Positions 46,806 to 58,830 of a stretch of DNA of 64,000 nucleotides are shown here, in pieces; positions within the stretch are counted from its first letter, which is position 1, and each line of letters begins with the position of its first letter. The notes under the pieces were generated by a model, which was not told the DNA's origin, made no database searches, and saw only the letters and a program-made list of their open reading frames with translations. This DNA is from Stichopus chloronotus. Taxonomy: Eukaryota; Echinodermata; Holothuroidea; Aspidochirotida; Stichopodidae. The stretch covers positions 29,480,189 through 29,544,188 of the forward strand of contig CM037842.1 of the NCBI GenBank assembly GCA_021234535.1. Direction: 5' to 3'. Both the position numbers and the translations under genes were made by a program.

Positions 46806-47369
46806 TTAAAAGGATGGTCTAGCCACAAATATAGCTTTGATATGTTGAAGAGTAAGTTAATCTGACCATTACAGTGAAACTTCCATCCAATTCCCATGTG
46901 TGGTTTCGGAGATATGAACAGTTGAAGTTGCCACATTTGTTACTAACATGTGACTTGAAGCAAGCAGGAGTGATGTCATCTCCCCACATTGTTAAAGTAT
47001 TTTATGTTTTTCTTTAACTTTACATCAAATTTAATACTTCAATATCTAGTGCTATCATAATGTGAATGTATGAGCGGTATGAGAGTTTTGCGACCTTCAC
47101 ATAACCAGTACCTAAGCTGACCACCTTCTGTTTTCAAGGTCGAAATAATAATTCAATGACAAACCAAAACAAAGGACTCTTCAGCCATGTGAGGAGATGA
47201 TGTCACTCCTGTTTGCCTCAAGTTCACAGTTGGTAGAAAAGGGGTAACTTTAACTGGTAATATCTTGAGAACCACACATGGGAACTGAATCGAAGATTCA
47301 CTAGAATAGTTGGACAAACTTACTCTTCAACATATCCAAGCTAAATTTGTGGCTAGACCATCCTTTTAA
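46806..47369. mobile_element. Foldback MITE with ~185-bp arms and TTAA ends
   Basis: The left end TTAAAAGGATGGTCTAGCCA is an exact inverse of the right end TGGCTAGACCATCCTTTTAA. The similarity continues inward for about 185 bases per arm (AGTAAGTT, CCCATGTGTGGTT, AGGAGTGA.. and so on) with roughly 75-90 % identity by eye. The centre is unrelated AT-rich sequence. There is no ORF. It ends in TTAA like the 354-bp family but has different sequence. Confidence 0.85.
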
Positions 47370-48439
47370 GTGTGAACATCAATCGGGACATTGTTGTGGG
47401 GTACACCGGAAGTGAAGCGGTACCATATAAATACATAATTGGGTATTCACAAATGACTCAACATCAGCTGTAAATGGTAGCACATTATGACAATTCCTTG
47501 TATCACTTTAGTTCCATATGTGGCAAAATGGTTCCTCCTCCCTTTCCTTTCCAGTTTCCAAAGACGAAAAACCTTTTTCATAAGTCTAGAGCGACTGCAA
47601 CCTGAGAGGTTTTTTTTAATCAAATTGTTTTCTACACGTTAAACGCCAGTGGATGGTGGCGCTCCGCTTAGATAAAGTCAGAAATGTTTGCCCCACAGTT
47701 CAAAACTGTCCACAACCCCCCTCCCCTTCTTGAAGACGAAAATTCGCCACTGGTAGGACAAAAGTTTTTAAGAGACATATCCTTCTAACACTGGGGTTAG
47801 GCTTATTTTGTGCTGTATCATCTCCGGCCAACTATGTGCTTTTTGAAGATCTGATTATCTTGGCAGTTTTTCAGAGGAACTTTGGTCTAACAAAATAATG
47901 GTCATAACGCTTCGGGCGTTATGTACACTATACAGTAACAAAGCATGCACAGGACACCCGTCCACCAGGACTTGCACGCATACTCACTGTGAATGTGCCA
48001 CCCACTTGACACACATATGCTTCGGTGTCTCTTTGCAAGTACCAAGTCGGCAGACCCCGTCCGTCGAACCCCTCGATCTCCCACACTTGAAGTTCTGTGC
48101 AGGCCTAACGTCTAATGTGGCAGTCTTTCCGACTGTTTTACATATATACATGTGACTTCATAGAGGAGCCGCAGAGTGCCAGTGGATAGGCAGACAAGTG
48201 TGATAACCGGTGGGAGTCCAGGTGGACAAAAAGACTGGACCAAGATGTGGATTCGATATTATACCATTGCAGTGCAGCGGCCTGAATTTAACAGAAAAAG
48301 AGGGGGGGGGGGATTTTGGTATCTCGTGGGAGTAAATATTGATCGCCGATCATGTCTAGTATCTTTCATTAAATCTAGCAGTTCTGTAAGATAACTCCAG
48401 AGTCCAACGATCTGACGCAGTAGTGACTATACACTGAGT

Positions 48440-49246
48440 AGAGTATAGTAGATCTCGAGGAGAGTAGAGTAGAGTAGAGCGGAGTAGAGTGGAGTGGAGT
48501 GGAGTGGAGTGGAGTAGAGTAGAGAAGAGTAGAGAAGAGAAGAGTACAGTAGAGTGGAGTGGAGTGGAGTAGAGTAGAGTAGAGAAGAGAAGAGTAGAGT
48601 AGAATAGAGTGGAGTGAAGTGGAGTGGAGTGGAGTAGAGTAGAGAAGAGAAGAGTAGAGTAGAGAAGAGAAGAGTAGAGAAGAGTAGAGTAGAGTGGAGT
48701 GAAGTGGAGTAGAGTAGAGTAGAGTAGAGTGAAGTGGAGTGGAGTGGAGTAGAGTAGAGTAGAGCAGAGCAGAGAAGAGTAGAGTAGAGTAGAGTGGAGT
48801 GAAGTGGAGTGGAGTAGAGTAGAGTAGAGAAGAGTAGAGTAGAGTGGAGTGGAGTGGAGTGGAGTAGAGTAGAGTAGAGAAGAGTAGAGTAGAGTAGAGT
48901 GGAGTGAAGTGGAGTGGAGTAGAGTAGAGTGAAGTGGAGTGGAGTAGAGTAGAGTAGAGTGAAGTGGAGTGGAGTAGAGTAGAGTAGAGAAGAAAAGAGT
49001 AGAGAAGAGTAGAGTAGAGTAGAGAAGAGTAGAGTAGAGAAGAGAAGAGAAGAGTAGAGAAGAGTAGAGTGGAGTGGAGTGGAGTGAAGTGGAGTGCAGT
49101 GGAGTGGAGTAGAGTAGAGTGGAGTAGAATAGAGTAGAGAAGAGAAGAGTAGAGAAGAGTAGAGTAGAGTAGAGAAGAGTAGAGTAGAGAAGAGTAGAGA
49201 GGAGTAGAGAAGAGTAGAGTAGAGAAGAGAAGAGTAGAGTAGAGTA
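48440..49246. repeat. AGAGT-type pentamer satellite, ~0.8 kb
   Basis: About 160 pentamers of AGAGT, GGAGT, AGAAG and GAAGT in shuffled order. The minus strand has no stops in any of the three frames, producing three overlapping ~290-residue Leu/Tyr/Ser/Thr readings that are artefacts. Groups such as GGAGTGAAGTGGAGTGGAGT recur at intervals of tens of bases, showing higher-order duplication. Confidence 0.97.
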
Positions 49247-52200
49247 GTTCCATAACGGTCCGAGATACATTTTGATGTACTCACCATATTTGCATCAGTT
49301 ATTCATGAACTGACTGGCACAAGCGTTACACTGTGCAACTTTTGATATATTTGAGGATGGGGAGGGGTTGCCCAAGGTGGCTGAATGGGAGGAGGGGAAT
49401 GGCACATAGAAGATTAAGAAACGCTACTGTTGTGCTGTATGCATGACACAAATGATATCATAGGTACAGTATGACAGAAAAAAAGAACCTATACAACTAA
49501 GTAAGTAAGGTGTGTTTTCAAAGTTTCTTGCTCCAACTTTGGCTTAAATTTGCCTGTACAAAGAAGGATCATACTCACAGATTGCGCTGAGTGACGCCCG
49601 TAGAAATAGGTAATCTAGAATGATACCACTGGAAATACACGCTTAACAAATGAAGTCGAACAATAATAGGCGGCGTCTTACACGGTAAGGCAAAACAGCT
49701 CTGCTTTCAGCATTTGCGGTGTATAATGCACGGAACGGTTCGCGAACTTGTTCGTTCGATACGTAACTGCGTTTTGGGAGGAACCAGAGCTGAGCTAAAT
49801 AAGCTTGTATAAGTAAGATTATTTAGGACCAATCAAAGACTACTACACGCAAAAGTGCCATTGTCAATGTATTCCGCAAAAATAGTCTTCATCAGGGGGG
49901 TGCCAACCTTTTCGAATCAAGGGGCCACATTGCCACCTTTGAAGTTCTAGGTGGGCCACAGTCGAGCAGAAATGACGTATAGTAGTAGCATGTATGCCAA
50001 GGTGAATGTCCCCCCCCCCCCCCCTCCAAAAAATGTGAAAATTCGGTGACATCGGCATGTAATAAAATGAGGTTTGACAACCATTCGTTTTTACTAGGTT
50101 TGGATACTATCTTTATTACTTTTCAATTTCTTTTTTCTTTTTTTTCTGTTTAAGTTTTATTTCCATTCAAAATGAGGTGTGAGGGCCGCATGATACCTCT
50201 CCGCGGTCCGCATTTTGGCGCGAGGGCAGACGGTTTCCCCCCCCCCCCCCCCTTGGTTTACATTAACATTTTGCGCCATACAATCATCCCATAGAACATA
50301 CAGCACGGTGTGTCACACAACTAATTGCGACCCCGTCGCACAACTTTTACCATTGGAACGAGCGTATGTGATATCAATGTTACACAGTCAGTGATCTCTA
50401 TATTTGACTCTGGTACGGACTTTCCTGTTAAAAATATCAGTTTCAAAGGGGTGTGTTAAAAACGAAGACCCCAAACCCGTTTCAAAGAGCGAATTGCAAA
50501 TTCACTCTTTTGTGTAGGAGATGAACGCTTCCTCGAGAGGTGACTTTGTTATTTACCTGAGAGAAATGTTGTGTCTACATCTCGCTTCTACAGACATTGT
50601 GTTTAAATGTGTCAACACGACATACAAAAAGACAAAAAAAAAAGACAGGCGTGATCATAGTTCACACCTGGTAACATGTCCCATTTTAGTCAGTCGACCG
50701 TCCATTATCCATAGAATGAAAGACGGTCGATTAAAGAGTAAAATTACCTGCGGATGAATACAATAAAGACGTAGATCGACAGTGTTTTGTCTTAGAAAAA
50801 AAAAAAGCAATGGCGGTCCTTTGTCTCTTGCGAACTAACAATGCTGGTATGTTCCGAATCTTTTACCTTTTCTCCTGACTCGTTGTCACGAAAATTCGTT
50901 ATTTACAAACCCAAATTTTCTTGGTTTTTCTTTTTCTTTTCTAATCAAAAGCTCGTTTTCTGTATAAGAACAAGGTCAATCAACTTTGGACCTTTGATTA
51001 TTGCATTCTCTCGATGCACCAGTCGGCTGCTCCCTCATCTTGCAATTAATCCTCGACCGTAAAATTGTCCTGCAGTAAATGCACCGTCCAGCGTTGATTA
51101 ACCTTTTATGCATCTGGTCTCACCAATAAATGTCAACAATAGCTCCTCCATCTCCTCAAAACCTGTGAGAAACTTCTTTCTTGAGCAGAAATGCTATCGC
51201 AATGGCTTATTCTGAATAGATTACCGTTCTGTTTCTTTTGCAATATAAGTGTAATATAATACAACTTTTCCTATCATACAAACACAAATATTTCCCATCA
51301 TATGGAGTGACGATGTGTTTTTAGAATTACGTGGTGACGTCATTCAAACATGTCAATTTTAGTACACATACGTCCTCCATAGGATTCGCAAAGTTTTGTG
51401 ACGGCAAAGGGTGTCTAGCTTAAAAACCCTTGCCATGAATTACATATAGTACTATGAACAAAAAGCCGTGACGAGTTGTTTCTTTAGCCTTGACAGTAGT
51501 CAGTTCTTGATTGAATTCGATGCCAAAAAATACCAAATTATACTTTATTTCTTTTTCTTCTTATCTTTGTTCACCAAGTAGTGTAGTTTGAAAAAAAAGT
51601 TAGTCTCCGGAAGCCTTATGTTTTGCTCTAATTTTGTTTTAACTTCAGTTCGACCTTCAAACAGTATATGCTCTACCCTCTTGTATGTATATTGACCTCA
51701 ACACATAGTTGCATGTTAAAGTGGCATCTCCCCGTTTAAAAGACGAATGTCGCCTACACGCTGTGCCAATTACCATGACGCCTTGGTTTGGACAGAGGAA
51801 AGAGGGTAAAAATGTTTAACATAATGTTACAAGTCATGCGGGAGAGTAAGGTACACACAACAGCTACGTCGCTATTCACGTTAAATACGTTGCATCAAAT
51901 AATAACTACATGTAGACACCGTTCACACGTATGTTCAATATTATCTCATTTTATTGTTATTGCTAACAACATCGTGGTCTCCCTTTTGTCAACCTTTTTT
52001 TCTGGAGGGGGGGGGGGGGGGTTGGTGGAGCAAATTAGACTTTAAACTTACATAGCTTGAATTGATAGCTCTAACATAAATGAAATTACAAGAGTTTGCG
52101 TCTTCGTGTTTTAATCCCGACGACAATTTCCAGCTCCCGATAAAAAAGCGGAATGGTAACAGGGAGGGGTAACTTGGTAGCTGCAAACCACAATCATAGG

Positions 52201-52269
52201 TAACTTTGTGACAAAAACTAAACAAAAAAAAAGAACAAGAAATGAAATGTGTCGTGTGACTATTCCGAA

Positions 52270-52430
52270 TAAAATAACCCATTAGTATTATTATTATATT
52301 GTTTGTAGTATTATTATTGTTAGTATTATTGTTATTATCGGTAATATCATTTCATTATTATTATTACTATTAGTAGTATCATTATCCTTGTTATTTTAAT
52401 TGTTATTATCATTATTTTCAATTTTACATG
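52270..52430. repeat. Imperfect ATT/TTA trinucleotide repeat
   Basis: TATTATTATTA and TTGTTATTATC steps over ~160 bp, imperfect. No other feature. Confidence 0.8.
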
Positions 52431-53299
52431 TGTGCTCGAATCATTTGTAAAGTTTAAGTGAAGATTAAATATTATTGTGGGGTATTAGATGCTTGGATAT
52501 ATATTCATTCGCCAGACAATTTGACACCTTAAGACTACCATAAACACTAAGTTATACACCACCGTATTGTTTGACATTGATGTGTTAAGTCTGAGTGTAT
52601 GACATGACGCCTTATACACGCCCCGTACACATTTGGGACTCGTAACGCGCAACCGAGTGACGTTGAAATTTTATTAGCTTTACATAGCTTCGTGAGTCTA
52701 TTTGTCCTTGTACACAGCTACGTGAGAATTAAACCATCACTAAATGAGACATGAAGATGAGGACCAATTCTGAAAGAAATAGGAAGAGACTGGAAGCAAC
52801 GTCCGCCAGGCTACTTTGCCTCTTTTACTTCTATGTCTATTTATCTCTTAGTTGCTTTATCATATTGAGCTTTTACTTCGTGACGCCTCTGCAACTTTGT
52901 TCCTTTTATGCGACTCACTTGCTTCTTTCATTTTAGTTTGGCTGAAAAAGGTTGAAATAAATAACCGGTACCTCCCAGGCCCGGTGCTGTATATCTTTTT
53001 TAGCATGTAGTTAAAACATATTTAATTTTCAGGTCGTGTCTCACATTTTATCCGACACTGGAGACGTATGGTTGCTTGAACGCCATCAAGCACACTGTGC
53101 AAGTGGCTGATATATCTACATACACTGAGTTGATTGGCAACGTGACCAGTATTGTCCTACTACGCCAGTACGGTAGTTCACGGAATAATGCCGTAGGCTC
53201 ATACTGTACGGAATACGTGTACAGTAGTTCACAGTCACAGTAGATCACTCGTGGTTATTGCAGCTTTCCATTTTCGCGCCTTTTCATAACTCGTGAATA

Positions 53300-53620
53300 T
53301 GAATTTCAGATATCTCAAAGTGAAGTTAAGATATCTGACAATCAGTTTCAGATATCTAAAATTCAGTTTCAGATATCTCGAACTGAATTTTAGATATCTC
53401 TAATTAAATTTAAGACGTCTAAAACAGACTTCTAGATGTCTCAAATTGAATTTAAAATATCTCGAATTGAAGTTCAGACATCTGAAATAGAATTTCAGAT
53501 AGGCCCTATCTTTCATTCAATTCCAGATACCTCGAACTGAATTTCAGATATATGAATTTCAATTTAAGATGGCTACAATGACAGCCAATTAGAGATATCT
53601 GAAATTCCTGATTAAATATT
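53300..53620. repeat. 21-bp repeat with AGATATCT palindrome
   Basis: AGATATCT occurs at 53308, 53329, 53350, 53371 and 53392, exactly 21 bases apart, then in degenerate form (AGACGTCT, AGATGTCT, AGACATCT) to about 53560. The linker is TAAAATTCAGTTTC or similar. The 8-base core is palindromic, and substitutions often keep it nearly so. Confidence 0.85.
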
Positions 53621-55880
53621 ATAATGGCTTTCCATACACACCAATAATGTTGACATATCGTTTAGCGTCTTCACATTTAATCCAGGGGTTCGTTACTTCG
53701 CTTTCAAAGGAAACGTGGTTATTTACAAACATCAAATTTTGTTTGTTTTCGCCTTTCTTTTGGTTTGCAACAGTTAAAAGCCAAACAAAGACGCAACACA
53801 TGCAAGTTTAAATCTTCCACTGCGCTTACACGAGGAATTAAAAAACTATGTAAACTTTTATAGACAGCTGTTAAATTTGAACTATTTCCTTTTGAATACG
53901 GTGCGTATGTGTTTATTCTGTAAAGCCGATCTGATGGTCTTTGTGTTGGACTGTTTTATAGAGACTTTGTGTCAACTACTTATCTCTTCCCATATTGGAA
54001 GAAAGGGGGAAAAGAAGTAACCGTGGTTTTTAAATGCTTTTCCTAATTTACAAACAATTGAGTTCCTCAGTTTTCCGATATATGCAAAACTTGACTTAGT
54101 GTCCACTTATTGTCTGGCAGTGTCAGGTATCGAATTGCGTTTCCACCAAATATCTTAAATTTTAATTTAGTAATGAGAACTTTTATTGTGCTCTCTATTC
54201 ATATTTCCGTTGTTTTCGCTCTGCTTCTTCCTTATAATTAAATTAAAATAAAATTTCAAGTGTCTATGAAGTGTCTCTTCTCTTTGGTCAACCCATCTTT
54301 CCAGAAAAAAAAAAAAAAAGAAAGAAAAAACGACAATAACTGGCAGTCATGACTAGCACAGCCATAACACAGCGGTTCTCTGTGATAAGTGACAACTCAA
54401 ATGTGGGTCGCCAGATGTTTTCTGTTGGGTTGCAAGCATGCAGAGGCCGAATCAAAGGGGGCGGGGGGCTTTACAAATTTCTGGATCCGTAAAGAGAGAA
54501 GTTGCCTTGTTTTCGCACGTAAATTAAACGCCTCGGAAGATAATACCATGAATATCCCGGTTAACGCCACGATCCCCTCAAATTTTCGAATTTGGCCTTT
54601 TCTGATTTTTCTTTCACCCTAACAGAAAGAAAACAAGACAGCTTCAGAAGTAATGACAGTGGTCGGATTCAGAGGAATACTTCCTTTACCTCCCTCTACC
54701 AAGGATCAATTAGGTTATTTTATTTTATTTTTTTTATAAATACACAGCTTTCTTTCACCAAATACTACAATTACCGATACCCACCAAGGAGCGACGACTT
54801 GAGTAGTATGTTTTTGATACACGAGTGAAACCTGTACTGTTGCATATTTATTGTGTAAGGGCTTATAGTAAGAACCGTTAATTTTCAACTATGATTTCTG
54901 TTTTTTTTTACTGTTTTCATGACAACCCCGTAGGTTTCAAAGTACAGTAGTTACTGTCATTTTCCTTCATTGAAAGACGTAGTCCGTCCATGTACAGCCT
55001 CGCGTGTACATTTAAGTATAAAGAAAAAGTTAAGATCAAACATAATCTTATCCTTATAGCTAAATACGTGTCGCTATGATATTCATATTCTGGAATTTAC
55101 TCCCTTCTTTTGTAGTATTGGCCTAGTGATGGGAATAAAAGCTAATGGTCACAGCTAAGAGCAAGTTGACAAAAAGTCATGATCGACGAACCGGTCACCC
55201 AAATATTGTTTCCGAAAATTAGTGGAATATTAAATTAAGTGTAATTTGTAGGAGAAAATAACCGTTTGTAAATGTACCGGTGGGGGATGCCCCCATTTTC
55301 TCAATTATTGATAGTGGGACGACACCATCGGTATAGCACTGGGGGAAACGGAGAAGTTAACCCCCCCCCCCCCCCACTCCCGTCATGTTTTGACCCGAAA
55401 AGATCAATTTGCTTGAAAACCTATTTAAGAGGCATTTATTTTTTATTGGATGGGGTGAGGCGGAGAATAAACAAAAACAATGGTCTCGGAAATGCGATTT
55501 CCGGTGATCTGGAAGGGTTTTTTTGGCTAAAACTTTCCCCTTGCCCTCAGTGCAATACCGATGTATTAACTAAATGGCGATTCCCCTTTCACAAAGTAAC
55601 AAGACAGCAGACCTGTCTGTATACCGCCCATCCCCCCTACCGTCTCACGTACTTGTAAAACTATGCGTGTCTATTTGGGTGGAAGCCTATTTACTTGACA
55701 GCGAAGTCACGGAGTGACGGGATAGTCAGAAATGTCACATTAGAAGAACCTCGGACATGAGAACGAAAGTCATTAGACATGCCTCTTTTATCCTCCCCCT
55801 CCCCCCCCCCCCCCCACCTCATATGTAAGGACAAACCAAAATCACAAGAAATTCCCAGCATTGTGCTTACAGGTAGAGTG

Positions 55881-56672
55881 GTATACAAGGTAACCGGTCG
55901 TATGGCTAACTTGCAAATTCGCCCGAGAATTACAAGTTCGCCCCACGCTGTTTATCAATTCGCCCAGATCTACCAGTTCGCCCCCACGCGCAGACCAGTT
56001 CGCCCCCCTACCCTGTAACTGTAAATTTACGTTATTATGTTGGTAGTAATAGTGTTAAGGTGCTTTTACCTTTCGTGTTTTCGGTCTCTTGTGTTCATTG
56101 CGTTTGTTCATGTGTTTTCTCTCTTTTTTTTTCAGCTCGACACCTGATTGGTTGTGAGCATAGTTAATTGAATGAGTGCGTATACATGCTGGGTAGTACA
56201 TTCAGAGTGTGCTAGTTTGGGTCGGAATTTCACCTGATAGAGTCCTATACTATCCTCAAAATTTAAATAATCACGTTTCACTTGACAAGTGTATTTAGGT
56301 CATTTGGATAAAATGTTACTCAAAACAAGTATCTTAAAAATGACTGGTGGTCAACTAGCACAAAATCGTCTGAACGCTGTCATTTTCTATAAATAGTGGA
56401 GGTATTCTAGTTAAAATTTTCACCATTTCCAGACCTTGCCGACATTCCCCTTCCTTTGCTATCGTAAAAACGTTTGCTGTCATGAAAATTGCAGTTGAAA
56501 CTATCACAACAGCATTTGATGTCAGTTAGTTCACGGAAGGGGTGGGGCAACTGGTAGGTGTTTGAGGGAGGGACGACTTTCACTTGGGGCGAACTTCCAA
56601 GGAAGCGAAACGACTGGGGCGAACTGGTGGGGGGGAGAACTTGCAAGGGGCGAAACGACTGTAACCGTATAC
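55881..56672. mobile_element. 792-bp inverted-repeat element with AGTTCGCCCC subrepeats
   Basis: The left end GTATACAAGGTAACCGGTCG and the inverted right end GTATACGGTTACAGTCG pair with gaps. Inside the left end the motif (A/C)AGTTCGCCCC is repeated four to five times (55910-56010); inside the right end its inverse, GGGGCGAACT, recurs (56580-56660). Subterminal tandem repeats in inverted orientation are typical of some cut-and-paste transposons. No transposase is seen. The family is not assigned. Confidence 0.6.
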
Positions 56673-57769
56673 ATCACATTCACACTTGAGTCTAGTGTCA
56701 AAAAAAAAAAAAACGCTGGAATCATGCGAAACAGGGAAATTTGTGGTGCATATTTCCATAGTTCCATTTCTTTCATTAAGAAAAAGTATCATCTTTAATT
56801 AAAAAAGAAGGTCATAGATACTTCTTTCTGTCCTTTTACAGCTTTGTTGCCAACATGATTATGTCAACAGATATTATCAGTATACATGGAAATGAAGATT
56901 ATATGGAAAACAAATACAATAAAATTAAAATTTACCAAAACATCAAATCAATGGGACTGATCATATAAGATTGTCAAAGCTGTTTCTCATTTTTTCCCCC
57001 TCCCTTTTTGGCCCTCCTGGACAGGCTTGCAATCCAGTGAGAAACATTTAACTAGAGTTAAAAACATACCAAGGTGACTTCAACTTTTTCTATAGCGCTG
57101 AGGGGGGGGGGGGGAATGAAATGGGAACATAAGTTACCAAAAAAAAAACCCTCAAAATGGCACTGTAAGGTCGACCCTTAGTAGGAAATTAAAAGGCGGA
57201 GGGTTTTCAGACCTCCTTTGTTTCAAACGATTTCGATCAGAGATCGCACTGACACGTTTACACATTATGAAATGTCTATTTCTTACATTTAGAAGAGATA
57301 CATTAGTTCCTCCCCCCCCCCCCCCCGCCCTTGCACTGATGTCACATAATAACAAGCAAATGCGACCTCAATGAGGATAAACACACAGTATATATGGCTA
57401 CGCTAGGCACATGAAGATCAAATGGCAGAGACGCAAAGGGCACGTGCTAAAACTGGTAGCCTATCCTAAAAGAGGGCGCTTCACTGTATCACTAAGATGT
57501 GACATGCAAGGTGTCTACCACCTAGTCTGTTATGAATGGAATATTCAACCAATGGACAACAAAACAAATGAGCAGTTTCTATGACTACCGCAATCAACTG
57601 GGGACTGGAGAGACAGACTAAGACCTTTAAGAGTAAATTCTAAGACACAAGATCCTGACAATGTTAGAACAAAATTCAGTTCACACATGAAGTGGTTCGA
57701 TCATGATGAGTAATTCATTGGGGAAATTATGATAGCAGTTATTGGGAAGATGAAAAGAAATTTGAGAAA

Positions 57770-58240
57770 AAATCCCTTGCATGATAAAATATAGAATAAA
57801 CTTCCACATTCTGCAATTCATCGGAGTGGGACAACTATGAGAGCAGTGGTTGGGAAAGCAGAAATTTTATGAAATCCCTTACATCATTGAAAATATAGTT
57901 CTGTCTCACAGTGCGAGAAAATCCTTTACGTGACTGAAAATATAGCTTTGTCTCTTGGTGAAGAAATCCCTCACATGATTGAAAATATACTTTTGTCTCA
58001 AGGTGAAGAAATTTGACAAAATCCCTTACATGACTGAAAATACAGTTCCGTCTCACAGTGGAGAAATTTGAAGATATCCATTACATGATAAAATACAGAA
58101 TACATCTCACAGTGTGCAATATTTGGTATGATGGCAGTAGTTGGAGTAATAAAATAAAATTTCAAGAAATCCCTTCAATGATAAAAAATAGCTCACAGTG
58201 TGCAATACTTGGCATGTTATTGTGACAATTACTTAATACT
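57770..58240. repeat. ~45-55-bp degenerate repeat (ATCCCTTACATGA)
   Basis: Eight to nine loose units with AATCCCTTACATGATTGAAA, ATATAGTTTTGTCTCACAGT and GGAGAAATTTGA. Coding potential in this block is explained by the repeat. Confidence 0.75.
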
Positions 58241-58429
58241 TTTCAACACATAAAAACAACATTCAGTGTTTGCTGTGACATACTTGGCATACTTAAATTT
58301 CCGGTGATGTACGTTGAGCTGGTAGACATTTGCCAGATGCATCCTTACCAAACCCATACAGTGTGGTCCAATACTCAACCATGTCAAAAGCGACTCTCAG
58401 TGAAATGACAGAAGCAGGGTAATACGTAC

Positions 58430-58830
58430 ATGATTAACCACTGAAGTGTAACCCTGCGAGAGTATTATCTAAATATCAGGGTGACACTTGCAGGTTTTGA
58501 CTATGGAAGAATTACCCTAAGAAGGTAGTACCTGGAGAGGGTAAATGTCTCCATATCAGGCTAATTATTATTTCATAATTAAACCGTGGTTGTATTACAC
58601 TATCAACGTGGTCCCCCGCGAGGGCAATATCTCCATGTGAGGGTATTTCTTGGATGGTTTTGTGTTACACTAGGAAGGTAGTACCCTGAGGGTAGTACCC
58701 TTTAACAATACCCTACAAGGGTATCAATCTGCAAGGGTAATGTCTCCACATCAGGGTAAGCCTTGCATGGTGTCACCATGGCAATATTACCATCAGAAGG
58801 TGGCAATACCATCGCATAAACCCTTCATGA
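58430..58830. repeat. Degenerate AGGGTAAT/GTACCCT repeat
   Basis: Units of roughly 45 bp with GTAGTACC(C)TG.GAGGGTAATGTCTCC and ATATCAGGGTAA. GGGTA and TACCC alternate, so neighbouring units can pair. Confidence 0.65.

Larger units (their letters stand above)
47370..53299. other. No gene recognised; pentamer satellite and homopolymers
   Basis: Besides the pentamer array it carries poly(C)/poly(G) runs of 15-17 at 50008-50024, 50237-50252 and 52007-52021. No recognisable exon. Confidence 0.5.

Noticed and set aside
48356..49287. Three overlapping minus-strand ORFs of 286-304 codons rich in Leu, Tyr, Ser and Thr
   Set aside because: They are a by-product of a pentamer satellite that lacks stops on that strand; there is no unique sequence and no domain.
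52751..52936. 61-codon ORF with a basic N-terminus and a hydrophobic stretch
   Set aside because: T-rich composition explains the hydrophobic run; no polyadenylation or promoter context comparable to the 32.1-kb ORF.
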